Source: UBA10365 sp041441915 (lineage in GTDB: Bacteria; Pseudomonadota; Alphaproteobacteria; Rhodobacterales; Rhodobacteraceae). Taken from it: DNA of 64,000 bases. Within the stretch, counting starts at the first letter, position 1. Each line of letters begins with the position of its first letter. Where the stretch lies: the NCBI GenBank assembly GCA_041441915.1, contig JASDRS010000023.1, positions 62,001-126,000 on the forward strand, read 5' to 3'. The notes below the pieces were generated by a model that did no database searches, was not told the origin of the DNA, and was given only the letters and a program-made list of their open reading frames with translations. Below, piece after piece: positions 17,393 to 27,022 of this stretch. The position numbers and the translations under genes were made by a program.

Positions 17393-18931
17393 GTGGAAAA
17401 CATCAAAACTCCATTAGTTGTGGGCCGTTTTGCTCCCCCCCTTTTTAAGGGTCCACAAGCCCAGGATTTGTCGCGGGTGGGGGTTGTCGATATTGGGTCA
17501 AACTCTGTACGATTAGTGGTGTTTGATGGGGCCGCACGCTCACCCGCCTATTTTTATAACGAAAAAGTTATGGCCGGCTTAGGTCAAGGGATGATTGATA
17601 CTGGCTTTCTTTCGGCAAAAGGCCGCACAAGGGCTTTGCTGGCATTAAAACGCTTTGCAACACTGGCCAAGGAAATGTGCGCTGGCCCACTGATTGCCGT
17701 GGCAACAGCTGCGGTACGAGAAGCCAAAGACGGCCCCGATTTCGAAGCAGAGGTTTTGGCCGAAACAGGCATTGCAATAACCATTATAGACGGCGCAGAA
17801 GAAGCGCGCCTATCGGCACAAGGCGTACTTTTGGGTTGGCCCGATGCGAGGGGCATTGTATGTGACATTGGCGGCAACTCGATGGAGTTGGCACGCATTT
17901 CAGACGCGCAAGTGGGCTTGCGTTCAACGGCGCCTTTGGGGCCTTTTAGGCTAGAAAAAATTGAAGCCAAAGATCGCAAAAGCCATATCCAATCGATTTT
18001 GCGACCATTGCAAATTTTTTTTAATTCCGACCAAGAACGGCTTTATTTAGTAGGCGGATCTTGGCGAGTGATCGCCAAAATCGACATGGAACGGCGCAAC
18101 TATCCGCTGCGGGTTTTGCATGAATATCGCATGAAAGCCTCTGACCTCATTGATACTTTAGACTGGATACAAAAAGCAGATCTGCCACAACTTCGTAGAC
18201 GGATAGGCACATCGTCCGAAAGATTGCAACTGGTGCCGATAGCCAGTGAAGTTCTGCGCGAAATGGTCAACTTGTTCAATCCTTCGGAAATCGACATCTC
18301 GGCCTATGGCATCCGCGAGGGCCTACTCTATGAGCAAATGTCGCCTGAATTGCGCGCCCAAGATCCCCTAATCGCGGCCGCCCGCGCCGCCGAAGCTAGT
18401 TTGGCACGAATGCCTGGATTTGGCAGAGTTTTGTTTGAATTCATCTTGCCTATTTTTGGTGATGTCAGTTTTGAACGACTGCGCCTAATTAAAGCCGCTT
18501 GTCTTTTGCATGACACAAGCTGGCGCGCCCATCCTGACTATCGGGCCGAAGCTTGCTTTGACAATGCTACGCACTCAAATTTGGGTGGGCTTGATCACAT
18601 GGGGCGGCTTTTTTTAGGGATGGCGTTGCTGCATCGATATAAGAATTCACGTAACGGCACCAATATGAAAAATATCTTTGATCTGCTGCCCGAAGACACC
18701 ATGAAAGAGGCCGAGATCTTAGGAAAGGCCATGCGTTTTGGAGCAATGTTTTCGCTGGGCGACCTGAGCCAAGCGGGGCGGCTTGCGTGCAATAAAGGAG
18801 CGAGTGTTTTGACACTATACCTTTACCCACGTGGGATCAATTTGTATGGAGAAGTGGCCAAATCACGATTTGAATCCTTGGCTTCGTCACTTAACTGCAC
18901 GGCCCAGGTCGCGCCTCAGGCACAGCCTTGA
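17393..18931 (+). CDS. ppx: Exopolyphosphatase (Ppx/GppA family)
   Basis: A 512-residue enzyme that removes terminal phosphates from polyphosphate or pppGpp. The ASKHA ATPase-like fold is seen in GVVDIGSNSVRLVVFDG, AVATAAVREAKDGPDF and VCDIGGNSMELARIS. A C-terminal HD-like helical domain contains AACLLHDTSWRAHPDYR. Start choice: GTG 17393 gives the about 28 residues that family members have before the first strand. An earlier TTG at 17309 would overlap ppk by 29 bases, and neither has a strong binding site. Operon with ppk. Confidence 0.92.
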   Translation: MENIKTPLVVGRFAPPLFKGPQAQDLSRVGVVDIGSNSVRLVVFDGAARSPAYFYNEKVMAGLGQGMIDTGFLSAKGRTRALLALKRFATLAKEMCAGPLIAVATAAVREAKDGPDFEAEVLAETGIAITIIDGAEEARLSAQGVLLGWPDARGIVCDIGGNSMELARISDAQVGLRSTAPLGPFRLEKIEAKDRKSHIQSILRPLQIFFNSDQERLYLVGGSWRVIAKIDMERRNYPLRVLHEYRMKASDLIDTLDWIQKADLPQLRRRIGTSSERLQLVPIASEVLREMVNLFNPSEIDISAYGIREGLLYEQMSPELRAQDPLIAAARAAEASLARMPGFGRVLFEFILPIFGDVSFERLRLIKAACLLHDTSWRAHPDYRAEACFDNATHSNLGGLDHMGRLFLGMALLHRYKNSRNGTNMKNIFDLLPEDTMKEAEILGKAMRFGAMFSLGDLSQAGRLACNKGASVLTLYLYPRGINLYGEVAKSRFESLASSLNCTAQVAPQAQP

Positions 18932-18963
18932 TCAGTCAATGAAAGCCGCGCTATAATCGCACC

Positions 18964-19665
18964 ATGTCAATTTGGAAAAACATTGCAGATGCGCTCAGCG
19001 CCCTAGCTTCAGGCGAAGGACTTTTGGCCATTTTTGACTCTTTGCGAGCCAAAAATATGCTGGCGCCAAACCGCTCGGTTGCCTTCACCATTTCCGTGAT
19101 TGCACTAGGTGCGAAAATGGCCAAGGCAGATGGCGAAGTTACCCGCGATGAAATCAGCGCCTTTAGACAAATTTTCACTCTCGCAGAGCACGAGCAGAAT
19201 AATGCCGCCCGAGTGTTTAATCTGGCGCGGCAAGATGTTGCTGGATTTGAAAGCTATGCACAGAAAATTGCAGCGCTTTTTGCCAATGAGCCGCGTGTTT
19301 TAACAGATGTTTTGGAAGGACTATTTTATATTTCCATGTCAGACGGACATTATCACCCCGCCGAAGATGAATTTTTGCGCGAAGTTGCACTAATATTTGG
19401 CCTTGGCGATCGTTGTTTTCGCGCCTTGCGCGCGCGCCATGTATCGGGCGCGCCGCAAGATCCATTTGATATTTTAGGTCTGCACTCCGAGGCAAGCCTG
19501 CCAGAAGCCCGCGCGGCTTGGAAGGCTGCGGTGCGTGACAGCCACCCTGATCGCCTGATCGCGCGCGGTGTCCCACCCGAGGCTGTAAAACTGGGCGAAC
19601 GCCGTTTGATTGCTGTCAATAGCGCGTGGTTAATAATTCAAAGTTATTACAAAAAAGCAAACTAG
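18964..19665 (+). CDS. DjlA-like protein: TerB domain plus C-terminal J domain
   Basis: A 233-residue protein. Residues about 30-155 form a TerB-like helical domain (ALGAKMAKADGEVTRDEISA, FYISMSDGHYHPAEDEFL). Residues about 168-230 form a J domain starting DPFDILGLHSEASLPEARAA with the HPD tripeptide in DSHPDRLIARG, which stimulates DnaK ATPase. The N-terminal membrane anchor of enteric DjlA is absent. It follows ppx by 32 bases on the same strand, probably as the operon's last gene. The client protein is unknown. Confidence 0.88.
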   Translation: MSIWKNIADALSALASGEGLLAIFDSLRAKNMLAPNRSVAFTISVIALGAKMAKADGEVTRDEISAFRQIFTLAEHEQNNAARVFNLARQDVAGFESYAQKIAALFANEPRVLTDVLEGLFYISMSDGHYHPAEDEFLREVALIFGLGDRCFRALRARHVSGAPQDPFDILGLHSEASLPEARAAWKAAVRDSHPDRLIARGVPPEAVKLGERRLIAVNSAWLIIQSYYKKAN

Positions 19666-19793
19666 AGCGCTTAAAGCCTTCCGATTGGGTTCTATTTAAA
19701 AAACAAACGTGATTACATATCTCCAATCTGATTTATTAATCGCGCCACACGTCATGAAGCCATTGAGGGCAACAAAAACTGTCCTCTTGGGCT

Positions 19794-21923
19794 CTAATTG
19801 CGGGGCGTGATAAGCAGGCGCAATATATCTTTAGCCGCATCGGGAATATGGGTGCCAGGGCCAAAAATCGCTTTGACCCCGGCATCATAAAGAAATTCAT
19901 AATCTTGGCTGGGAATGACCCCACCGCAGATCACCAGAATATGCGAAGCACCCGAATCGCGAAGCGCTTGCACTAATTGCGGTGCCAGTGTTTTATGGCC
20001 CGCTGCTTGGCTAGAAATTCCCACCACATCAACGCCTGCCGCTATCGCATCTTGGGCTGCCTCTTGAGGGGTTTGGAAAAGGGGCCCGACATCGACCTGA
20101 AAGCCTAAATCGCCAAAAGCACTGGCTATCACTTTGGCACCACGGTCATGCCCATCTTGGCCCATTTTCACCACCAACATATGGGGTGCGCGGCCATTGG
20201 TTGTGGCATAAGATTTGACGTCTTGTTGGATAGCGGCAAAATCAGAATCATCCGCATAGGCGGCACCATAAACACCCTGCAAAGTTTGGGTTTGAGCGTT
20301 GTGGCGGCCAAAGACCTGTTCCAGCGCCACAGACATTTCACCAACCGTCGCGCGCGCGCGCGCTGCCTCGATGGCAGCTTCGAGAATATTGCCCCCCTCA
20401 ATTGCGCGGCGGGTCATTTCCGAAAGCGCCTTTTGCGCTATCGGGTCATTGCGGCTTTCGCGCAAGGCCTGAAGACGTGATATTTGTTCCTCACGTACGG
20501 CCACATTATCAATGTCCAAAATCTCAATTGGGTCTTGCCGGTTGAGCTTATATTTATTCACCCCCACAATCACGGCTTCACCCCGATCAATTGCGGCCTG
20601 GCGGCGCGCGGCACTGTCTTCGATGCGCAGCTTTGGCATCCCCGAAGCAACAGCTTTGGTCATACCACCCAGATCTTCGACCTCTTGCATCAAGGACCAA
20701 GCCTGATCGACCAATTCTGCCGTAAGGCTTTCAACATAATAGCTACCAGCCAAAGGATCAACCACATTGGCGACACCAGTTTCTTCTTGCAAAATCAGCT
20801 GCGTGTTACGTGCAATCCGCGCAGCAAATTCAGTGGGCAGCGCCATCGCTTCATCGAGCGCATTGGTGTGAAGCGACTGGGTACCACCCAGTACAGCAGC
20901 AAGAGCTTCGTAAGCGGTACGTATAACATTATTATAGGGGTCTTGCTCTTGCAAGCTGACACCCGAAGTTTGGCAATGTGTCCGCAGCATCAGGCTTTGC
21001 GGGTTTTTGGCGTCAAACTCGGTCATCACGCGGCTCCAAATGATGCGTGCGGCACGCAGCTTTGACGCCTCCATAAAGAAATTCATGCCAATGGCGAAAA
21101 AGAACGACAACCGGCCCGCGAAGGCGTCAACATCCATGCCTCGCGCTATGGCAGAGCGGACATATTCGCGCCCATCAGCCAGCGTAAAGCCCAATTCTTG
21201 CACTAGATTGGCACCCGCTTCTTGCATGTGATAGCCACTGATGGAAATCGAATTGAACTTTGGCATTTTGGCCGCCGTATATTCGATAATATCACCCACC
21301 AACCGCATCGAGGGTTCGGGCGGATAGATATAAGTGTTGCGCACCATAAATTCTTTTAAAATATCATTTTGGATCGTGCCCGACAGGGCAGCATGCGGCA
21401 CGCCTTGCTCTTCGCCCGCCACAATAAAACTAGCCAAAATTGGAATCACCGCACCATTCATCGTCATTGAGACGCTGACCCGATCAAGCGGTATTCCGTC
21501 AAACAGGATCTTCATATCCTCGACAGAGTCGATGGCCACACCCGCTTTGCCTACATCACCCATCACGCGCGGATGGTCGGAATCATAACCGCGATGGGTG
21601 GCCAGATCGAATGCCACCGACACTCCCTGTTGGCCCGCAGCCAGGGCCTTGCGGTAAAAAGCATTTGAAGCTTCGGCAGTGGAAAAACCCGCATATTGAC
21701 GAATGGTCCAGGGGCGGCCCGCGTACATCGTGGCCTTAACACCCCGGGCAAACGGCGAAAAACCTGGCAAAGCACCCATATGAGGCAGATCAGCAGTATC
21801 TTCTCTGGTATAAAGCGGTTTGATCGCAATCCCTTCCAATGTGGCCCGGGTTAGGTCTTCAAGGGGGCGGTCTTTAAGCTCTTTCACCGCCAATTGCTGC
21901 CATTGGTTTAAATCTTGTGTCAT
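19794..21923 (-). CDS. scpA: Methylmalonyl-CoA mutase
   Basis: A 709-residue single-chain B12 enzyme converting (R)-methylmalonyl-CoA to succinyl-CoA. The N-terminal TIM barrel contains AGFSTAEASNAFYRKALAAG, GVSVAFDLATHRGYDSDHPR and the substrate-binding SISGYHMQEAGA. The C-terminal cobalamin domain has the lower-ligand motif DGHDRGAKVIASAF near residue 590 and ends with a Rossmann-like GGVIPSQDYEFLYDAGVKAI. It is downstream of pccA on the same strand but separated by a divergent gene on the opposite strand, so it has its own promoter in 21924-21994. It completes propionyl-CoA assimilation with pccA and pccB. Confidence 0.97.
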   Translation of the reverse strand: MTQDLNQWQQLAVKELKDRPLEDLTRATLEGIAIKPLYTREDTADLPHMGALPGFSPFARGVKATMYAGRPWTIRQYAGFSTAEASNAFYRKALAAGQQGVSVAFDLATHRGYDSDHPRVMGDVGKAGVAIDSVEDMKILFDGIPLDRVSVSMTMNGAVIPILASFIVAGEEQGVPHAALSGTIQNDILKEFMVRNTYIYPPEPSMRLVGDIIEYTAAKMPKFNSISISGYHMQEAGANLVQELGFTLADGREYVRSAIARGMDVDAFAGRLSFFFAIGMNFFMEASKLRAARIIWSRVMTEFDAKNPQSLMLRTHCQTSGVSLQEQDPYNNVIRTAYEALAAVLGGTQSLHTNALDEAMALPTEFAARIARNTQLILQEETGVANVVDPLAGSYYVESLTAELVDQAWSLMQEVEDLGGMTKAVASGMPKLRIEDSAARRQAAIDRGEAVIVGVNKYKLNRQDPIEILDIDNVAVREEQISRLQALRESRNDPIAQKALSEMTRRAIEGGNILEAAIEAARARATVGEMSVALEQVFGRHNAQTQTLQGVYGAAYADDSDFAAIQQDVKSYATTNGRAPHMLVVKMGQDGHDRGAKVIASAFGDLGFQVDVGPLFQTPQEAAQDAIAAGVDVVGISSQAAGHKTLAPQLVQALRDSGASHILVICGGVIPSQDYEFLYDAGVKAIFGPGTHIPDAAKDILRLLITPRN

Positions 21924-21994
21924 TGGCTTTCCTTTTTCACGATTTCATCGCTCTGATCCTTTTGGTTTGCCCAAAGCCACCCTATATAAAAGAT

Positions 21995-22459
21995 ATGAAC
22001 TTTATTTTTACCCCAATTTTGTCTTTCGTACTATGGATCTTTGGTAGCTTTGTCATTGCTCAAACGCCCACCTTCAACCCTGTGGCCGCGCAAGATGTGA
22101 CCAAGGAAGAGCTACTTTATGAAAAGCGCGCCTTGGTCATATTTGCTAACTCAGATAGAGACCCAAATTTCATCCGCCAATTAGAGCTTTTGGCCGAAGA
22201 CCCCGCAGCCCTATCTGATCGCGACGTCGTGGTGATCATTGACGCTACCCCCAAGCTTAAATCAGCGTGGCGCAAAGCGCTACGTCCCAATGGCTTTTCC
22301 CTCCTGATTTTTGACAAAGACGGCAGTCGAGCTTTGCGCAAACCTCTTCCGTGGAATGTGCGCGAAATCAGCCGCTCGATCGACAAATTCCCCTCGCGCC
22401 GTATAGAAATATCAGAACAAAATCCCACATGGAGGCAGGGCATTATTCAAACTCCATAA
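21995..22459 (+). CDS. DUF4174-like secreted protein
   Basis: A 154-residue protein with an N-terminal signal segment (FIFTPILSFVLWIFGSFVIAQ), then a thioredoxin-fold-like DUF4174 pattern: KRALVIFANSDRDPNFIRQLELL, DRDVVVIIDATP, GFSLLIFDKDGSRALR. Function unknown. I chose ATG 21995, directly at the signal peptide, rather than an open extension to 21917. It is divergent from the mutase gene, and its last 17 bases overlap the end of pccA on the other strand. Small DUF4174 genes are often seen near this pathway in roseobacters, from memory. Confidence 0.82.
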   Translation: MNFIFTPILSFVLWIFGSFVIAQTPTFNPVAAQDVTKEELLYEKRALVIFANSDRDPNFIRQLELLAEDPAALSDRDVVVIIDATPKLKSAWRKALRPNGFSLLIFDKDGSRALRKPLPWNVREISRSIDKFPSRRIEISEQNPTWRQGIIQTP

Positions 22460-24443
22460 TCACATCATCCACCCGCAAGCTGGCACCTGCCTTAGACCTG
22501 ATGTTTTTGACCACGCCCGTGCGTTCGGCCTTAAGAATATTTTCCATTTTCATGGCCTCAACAGTGGCCAGGGCTTGGCCCACTTGCACCTCGTCGCCCT
22601 TGGACACTGCAACTGACACCAAAAGCCCAGGCATTGGGCACAAAAGCAAACCCGATGTGTCTGGAGGCAGCTTTTCTAGCATATGTGCAGAGAGTTCAGA
22701 TTCGCGCGGCGTTTGCACCAAACATTTCAAATCAGCCCCGCGCAAGCGCAGCCGAAAGCCGCAAGGAATGTCAGCTATTTTCATCACCAAATCCGCGCCA
22801 TTAATCGAAAGCCGCGCCAAAGGCTGACCTGGCGTCCAATCCGAGGTAACGCGCAAACGACTACCATCAGAAAAGACTACGTCTGAACCAGCATTATCGG
22901 CCATTATCTGAACTGCGTAAGGTTGCCCCTGTGCCGTGACGACCCAATCATTACCGACTGTCCGTTCATGATTGTTTAAAGTGCCGGCGATGCGAGTGCG
23001 ACGAATTTCTGCCACGCGGTGCATTGCGGCGGCAGCGGCGGCCACTTGTTTGACTAAATCATCCGGCAAAACTGCACCTTGAAACCCATGGGGATATTCT
23101 TCATCAATAAAGGCAGTGGTGATATTACCCGATTGAAAGCGTGGGTGACCCATTACGGCGGCCGCAAATTGTAAATTATGGCCAATACCCTCAATTTCGA
23201 ACGTATCAAGTGCCACACGCATTTCTTCAATCGCACCAAGCCGCGTAGGGTCCCATGTGCAAAGCTTGGCGATCATAGAATCATAGAATATCGATATTTC
23301 GTCGCCCTCATACACGCCCGTGTCATTACGCACCAAGCCTTTGGCGGTTTGGCCTTCCACGGGGGGACGGTAACGAGTCAAGCGCCCAATCGAGGGCAAA
23401 AATTTACGGTATGGATCTTCGGCATAAAGGCGGCATTCCATTGCCCAGCCATTGATTTTAAGATCGCTTTGCGCGAAAGGCAGTTTCTCGCCATAAGCCA
23501 CGCGGATCATCTGTTCAACCAAATCCACCCCGGTGATCAGTTCTGTAACGGGGTGCTCTACCTGCAAACGCGTATTCATTTCCAAGAAAAAGAAATTACG
23601 CGACCCGTCAACGATGAACTCCACTGTGCCAGCTGAAGTATAGCCCACCGCCCGCGCCAAAGCACAGGCCTGCTCACCCATATTTTTGCGGGTTTTTTCG
23701 TCCAAAAAAGGGCTCGGGGCCTCTTCAATTACTTTTTGGTTGCGCCTTTGAATGGAACATTCGCGTTCATGCAGGTAAACGCAATTACCATGTTGATCAG
23801 CCAGAACTTGAATTTCAATATGGCGTGGTTGGCTGACAAATTTTTCGATAAAAATTCGGTCATCTCCAAAACTTGCAGCCGCTTCGTTTTTAGACGATTG
23901 AAAGCCTTCACGCGCTTCAGCTACATTCCATGCAATGCGCATCCCCTTACCACCCCCCCCAGCCGAGGCTTTGATCATCACTGGATAGCCAACTTGATCC
24001 GAGATTTTTACCGCTTCATCAGCATCAGCAATCACGCCCATATGTCCGGGAACAGTGCGTACATTAGCGGCTTGTGCTATTTTCTTGCTGGTAATTTTGT
24101 CGCCCATCTGTTCGATCGCCAACGATGGGGGCCCAATAAAGACTACACCGTTTTTTTCCAAAGCCGCAGCAAAATCAGAATTTTCTGACAAAAAACCATA
24201 TCCTGGGTGCACAGCATCGGCACCAGTTTGACGTACCGCGTCAAGTATCTTTTCGATCACGATATAAGACTGACTGGCCGGCGAAGCACCAATATGCACT
24301 GCCTCGTCCGCCATTTTCACATGCAGGGCATTATGGTCGGCGTCAGAATAGACGGCCACTGTCTTAATACCCATAGATTTTGCAGTTTTAATCACCCGGC
24401 AGGCAATCTCTCCTCGATTGGCAATCAATATTTTTTTAAACAT
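22443..24443 (-). CDS. pccA: Propionyl-CoA carboxylase alpha subunit (biotin carboxylase and biotin carrier)
   Basis: A 666-residue subunit. Biotin carboxylase is at residues 1-450 with KILIANRGEIACRVI, the ATP-grasp loop KASAGGGGKGMRIAW and EMNTRLQVEHPVTELITG. A BT-type linker domain follows, and the biotinyl domain holds EAMKMEN near residue 636, with biotin on the Lys. With PccB it carboxylates propionyl-CoA to methylmalonyl-CoA. It is the last gene of pccB-DUF6497-ORF-pccA, with a 32-base gap upstream. The C-terminus overlaps DUF4174 on the other strand. Confidence 0.97.
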   Translation of the reverse strand: MFKKILIANRGEIACRVIKTAKSMGIKTVAVYSDADHNALHVKMADEAVHIGASPASQSYIVIEKILDAVRQTGADAVHPGYGFLSENSDFAAALEKNGVVFIGPPSLAIEQMGDKITSKKIAQAANVRTVPGHMGVIADADEAVKISDQVGYPVMIKASAGGGGKGMRIAWNVAEAREGFQSSKNEAAASFGDDRIFIEKFVSQPRHIEIQVLADQHGNCVYLHERECSIQRRNQKVIEEAPSPFLDEKTRKNMGEQACALARAVGYTSAGTVEFIVDGSRNFFFLEMNTRLQVEHPVTELITGVDLVEQMIRVAYGEKLPFAQSDLKINGWAMECRLYAEDPYRKFLPSIGRLTRYRPPVEGQTAKGLVRNDTGVYEGDEISIFYDSMIAKLCTWDPTRLGAIEEMRVALDTFEIEGIGHNLQFAAAVMGHPRFQSGNITTAFIDEEYPHGFQGAVLPDDLVKQVAAAAAAMHRVAEIRRTRIAGTLNNHERTVGNDWVVTAQGQPYAVQIMADNAGSDVVFSDGSRLRVTSDWTPGQPLARLSINGADLVMKIADIPCGFRLRLRGADLKCLVQTPRESELSAHMLEKLPPDTSGLLLCPMPGLLVSVAVSKGDEVQVGQALATVEAMKMENILKAERTGVVKNIRSKAGASLRVDDVIMEFE

Positions 24444-24475
24444 CGCATTTCCTTAGGTCAGGGACACTTGGGCTA

Positions 24476-24859
24476 TTAGTCTTCGTCGTCCCAGTCAGGA
24501 ACGGGGCCGTCTTCGCGAAACACTTCGGGAAATGAGGCTTGGGCTATTTTGAGACTAAGTTTTAACATCCCCTCATAACTTGCAGGGTCAAAGGGATCTT
24601 CAGCAGCGATGATTTCACGTCCAAAAAACCACGACAGACGGCCTGCGTCTAAATTGCCCCGCACGAAAGGCTCTTCACCGAAATGATGCCAAATCGCCCC
24701 AAGAAAGCCCTTGTCGGCCGCCTTGTCGGTCGCTTTACGGTCCCTAAACCTTTCGCGGGATACAATTTTTGTCGCTCCACCTTTTACATTTGCACGTCGG
24801 ATAACATATTGATTATCTGTTCCAGTCAGGCGTCCAGGAAAACCACGATGTTTGATCAT
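24476..24859 (-). CDS. Unrecognised 127-residue protein in the pcc operon
   Basis: I do not recognise this family. The protein has a basic N-terminal half, including KGGATKIVSRERFRDRKATD, and an acidic C-terminus ending WDDED. There is no signal peptide or membrane segment, so it should be cytoplasmic. AAGGTGC precedes the ATG. It sits between the DUF6497 gene and pccA with short gaps and the same strand, so it is likely co-transcribed and regulated with them. Base and codon use match its neighbours. Confidence 0.8.
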   Translation of the reverse strand: MIKHRGFPGRLTGTDNQYVIRRANVKGGATKIVSRERFRDRKATDKAADKGFLGAIWHHFGEEPFVRGNLDAGRLSWFFGREIIAAEDPFDPASYEGMLKLSLKIAQASFPEVFREDGPVPDWDDED

Positions 24860-24896
24860 GATTGCACCTTTTTATGGTAATTGGGTGTCGGCCACA

Positions 24897-25289
24897 TCAG
24901 AACGCATCCCATTCACAGGTCTGCCCTTGGCGACTGAAAGCTTCAAAATATTGTGCGATATCATCGGATGCCTGGCCAAAGGCAAGGGGGGCTTCCGATA
25001 AAGAGATAATGATTTGCTGAGCATTGGGGCTGACGCCATCAATTTTCTTTAAAGCGTATTCCGCACAAAGATAGAAAATATCTTCAAAAAGCACATCATC
25101 TGGCAGTTTTTTTTGATCTAAAAACGGAGCCAAAAAGCGAAAGCGCAGGGCCTCTCCCATAGGGCTGGGAACGCCGAGAACTATCTCCATCAGGTTCACC
25201 GTTTCTCCGGATGGCAGCGTGATAGGCGAACTGTCACCAGGCAAAACTTTCACATTTTGAATTTGACTTTCGTCAATCTGTTCAGTCAT
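24897..25289 (-). CDS. DUF6497-like protein
   Basis: A 130-residue protein matching, from memory, the DUF6497 pattern: LPSGETVNLMEIV, LRFRFLAPFL, a middle Cys in FYLCAEYAL, IIISLSEAPLAFGQ and a C-terminal QYFEAFSRQGQTCEWDAF. The two cysteines could pair if it were exported, but no signal peptide is visible here, unlike what I recall for relatives. It starts eight bases after the pccB stop, so it is tightly coupled to pccB. Function unknown. Confidence 0.7.
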   Translation of the reverse strand: MTEQIDESQIQNVKVLPGDSSPITLPSGETVNLMEIVLGVPSPMGEALRFRFLAPFLDQKKLPDDVLFEDIFYLCAEYALKKIDGVSPNAQQIIISLSEAPLAFGQASDDIAQYFEAFSRQGQTCEWDAF

Positions 25290-25297
25290 GGATATAC

Positions 25298-26830
25298 CTA
25301 CAGCGGGATATTATCATGTTTTTTCCAAGGATTGGTTTGCTCCTTGCCGCGCAGTGACGCAAAGGCCCGCGCCACGCGCCGCCTAGTTGAATGTGGCATA
25401 ATCACGTCATCAATGAAACCGCGCTCCGCCGCAATAAAGGGATTGGCAAAACGTTTTTCATAATCCGCGGTATGCTGCGAGATTTTAGCACTGTCGCCCA
25501 AATCTGCCCGGTGCAAAATTTCGGTAGCGCCTTTGGCACCCATAACCGCAATTTGTGCAGTGGGCCATGCGTAGTTGATGTCACCGCGCAAATGTTTTGA
25601 CGACATCACATCATAGGCACCGCCGTAAGCTTTGCGGGTGATCACGGTGACTTTGGGTACGGTGGCTTCGCCATAGGCAAAAAGAAGTTTTGCGCCATGT
25701 TTGATAATGCCACCCAATTCTTGCGCCACGCCGGGCAAAAAACCAGGCACGTCAACTAGCGTTAGAATTGGAATTTCAAAAGCGTCGCAAAAGCGCACGA
25801 AGCGCGCGGCCTTGCGTGAGCTATCAATATCCAAGCACCCTGCAAGTACCATCGGCTGATTAGCCACAAGCCCAACAGTTTGCCCTTCAAGCCGAATGAA
25901 ACCAGTCAGAATATTAGCGGCAAAATCTTTTTGAATTTCAAAAAAATCACCCTCATCCGCGACTTTATGCACCAATTCTTTCATATCATAGGGCTGGTTG
26001 GGATTGTCAGGTATCAAAGTATCAAGACTTTTTTCCAGTCGAGCTGGATCGTCAAAAAACGGGCGCTTCGGAGCACGGTCACGATTTGAAAGGGGCAAAA
26101 AATCAAACAGTCGGCGAATTTCAGCTAAGGCTTCAATGTCATTTTCAAAAGCACCGTCGGCTACGGATGACTTTTTAGTATGGGTTGTCGCCCCACCCAG
26201 GTCCTCTGCGGTAACGACTTCATTGGTTACGGTCTTGACCACGTCAGGGCCAGTGACAAACATGTAGCTACTGTCTTTTACCATGAAAATAAAGTCGGTC
26301 ATGGCGGGCGAATAGACCGCCCCACCAGCACATGGCCCCATAATAACAGAGATTTGCGGAACCACGCCAGAGGCCATGACATTGCGCTGAAACACTTCGG
26401 CATAGCCGCCAAGCGAAGCCACGCCCTCTTGAATGCGCGCGCCCCCTGAATCATTAAGTCCGATCACAGGTGCACCGTTTTTTATTGCCATGTCCATGAT
26501 CTTGCAAATCTTTTGTGCATGCGTTTCAGATAATGAGCCGCCAAAGACCGTAAAGTCTTGGCTATATACATAGACCATTCGGCCGTTGACCGTGCCCCAG
26601 CCTGTGACCACACCATCGCCTGCGGGGCGATCATTTTGCATGTCAAAATCGGTGCATCGGTGCCGCACAAACATATCAAATTCTTCAAAACTTCCGGGAT
26701 CAAGCAAAAGGTCAATTCTTTCGCGCGCAGTCAATTTGCCTTTAGCGTGCTGCACTTCTACGCGGCGCACACCACCGCCTGCACGCGCAACGACACGGCG
26801 TTCTTCCAATTTTTGTTGAATATCTTTCAT
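25298..26830 (-). CDS. pccB: Propionyl-CoA carboxylase beta subunit (carboxyltransferase)
   Basis: A 510-residue carboxyltransferase with two crotonase-like halves. The N-half has GKLTARERIDLLLDPGSFEE, then GGSLSETHAQKICKIMDMA and GAPVIGLNDSGGARIQEG. The C-half has VDVPGFLPGVAQELGGIIKH and VTVITRKAYGGAYDVMSSK. It moves carboxyl from biotin to propionyl-CoA. It is the first gene of the pcc operon, and GGGGG lies before the ATG. Tandem TTTGCAAA elements 58-120 bases upstream of the ATG mark it as a PccR target. Confidence 0.97.
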   Translation of the reverse strand: MKDIQQKLEERRVVARAGGGVRRVEVQHAKGKLTARERIDLLLDPGSFEEFDMFVRHRCTDFDMQNDRPAGDGVVTGWGTVNGRMVYVYSQDFTVFGGSLSETHAQKICKIMDMAIKNGAPVIGLNDSGGARIQEGVASLGGYAEVFQRNVMASGVVPQISVIMGPCAGGAVYSPAMTDFIFMVKDSSYMFVTGPDVVKTVTNEVVTAEDLGGATTHTKKSSVADGAFENDIEALAEIRRLFDFLPLSNRDRAPKRPFFDDPARLEKSLDTLIPDNPNQPYDMKELVHKVADEGDFFEIQKDFAANILTGFIRLEGQTVGLVANQPMVLAGCLDIDSSRKAARFVRFCDAFEIPILTLVDVPGFLPGVAQELGGIIKHGAKLLFAYGEATVPKVTVITRKAYGGAYDVMSSKHLRGDINYAWPTAQIAVMGAKGATEILHRADLGDSAKISQHTADYEKRFANPFIAAERGFIDDVIMPHSTRRRVARAFASLRGKEQTNPWKKHDNIPL

Positions 26831-26887
26831 GAAACCCCCATCGCTTATGGTCTTTTACCTTGCTTGACGCGAAGCAGGAAGCAAAAA

Positions 26888-26951
26888 TCTGAAAATTTGC
26901 AAATTTGTTAAAAATTAAATTTGCAAATTTGCAAATTTGCAAATTTCAAAA
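26888..26951. promoter_or_regulatory. Tandem TTTGCAAA operator array, likely PccR/ScfR sites
   Basis: Four exact TTTGCAAA palindromes lie at 26896-26903, 26920-26927, 26928-26935 and 26936-26943. The last three abut, and the first is in the same 8-bp phase. The intervening and flanking 8-mers look like decayed copies, giving an about 64-bp array. TTTGCAAA is the motif I recall for ScfR-family acyl-CoA regulators. The array lies between the divergent pccB and Bcr/CflA genes. Confidence 0.75.
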
Positions 26952-27022
26952 ATTTTCCCTGAAAACGAAACTTCGTCACTCTTGCCACTAGACAAAGCAA
27001 TTGAGCCCCCCTAGCGATAGTG

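Noticed and set aside
26940..27020. CRISPR-like array at the TTTGCAAA repeats
   Set aside because: Repeat unit is 8 bp without spacers; it is an operator array.
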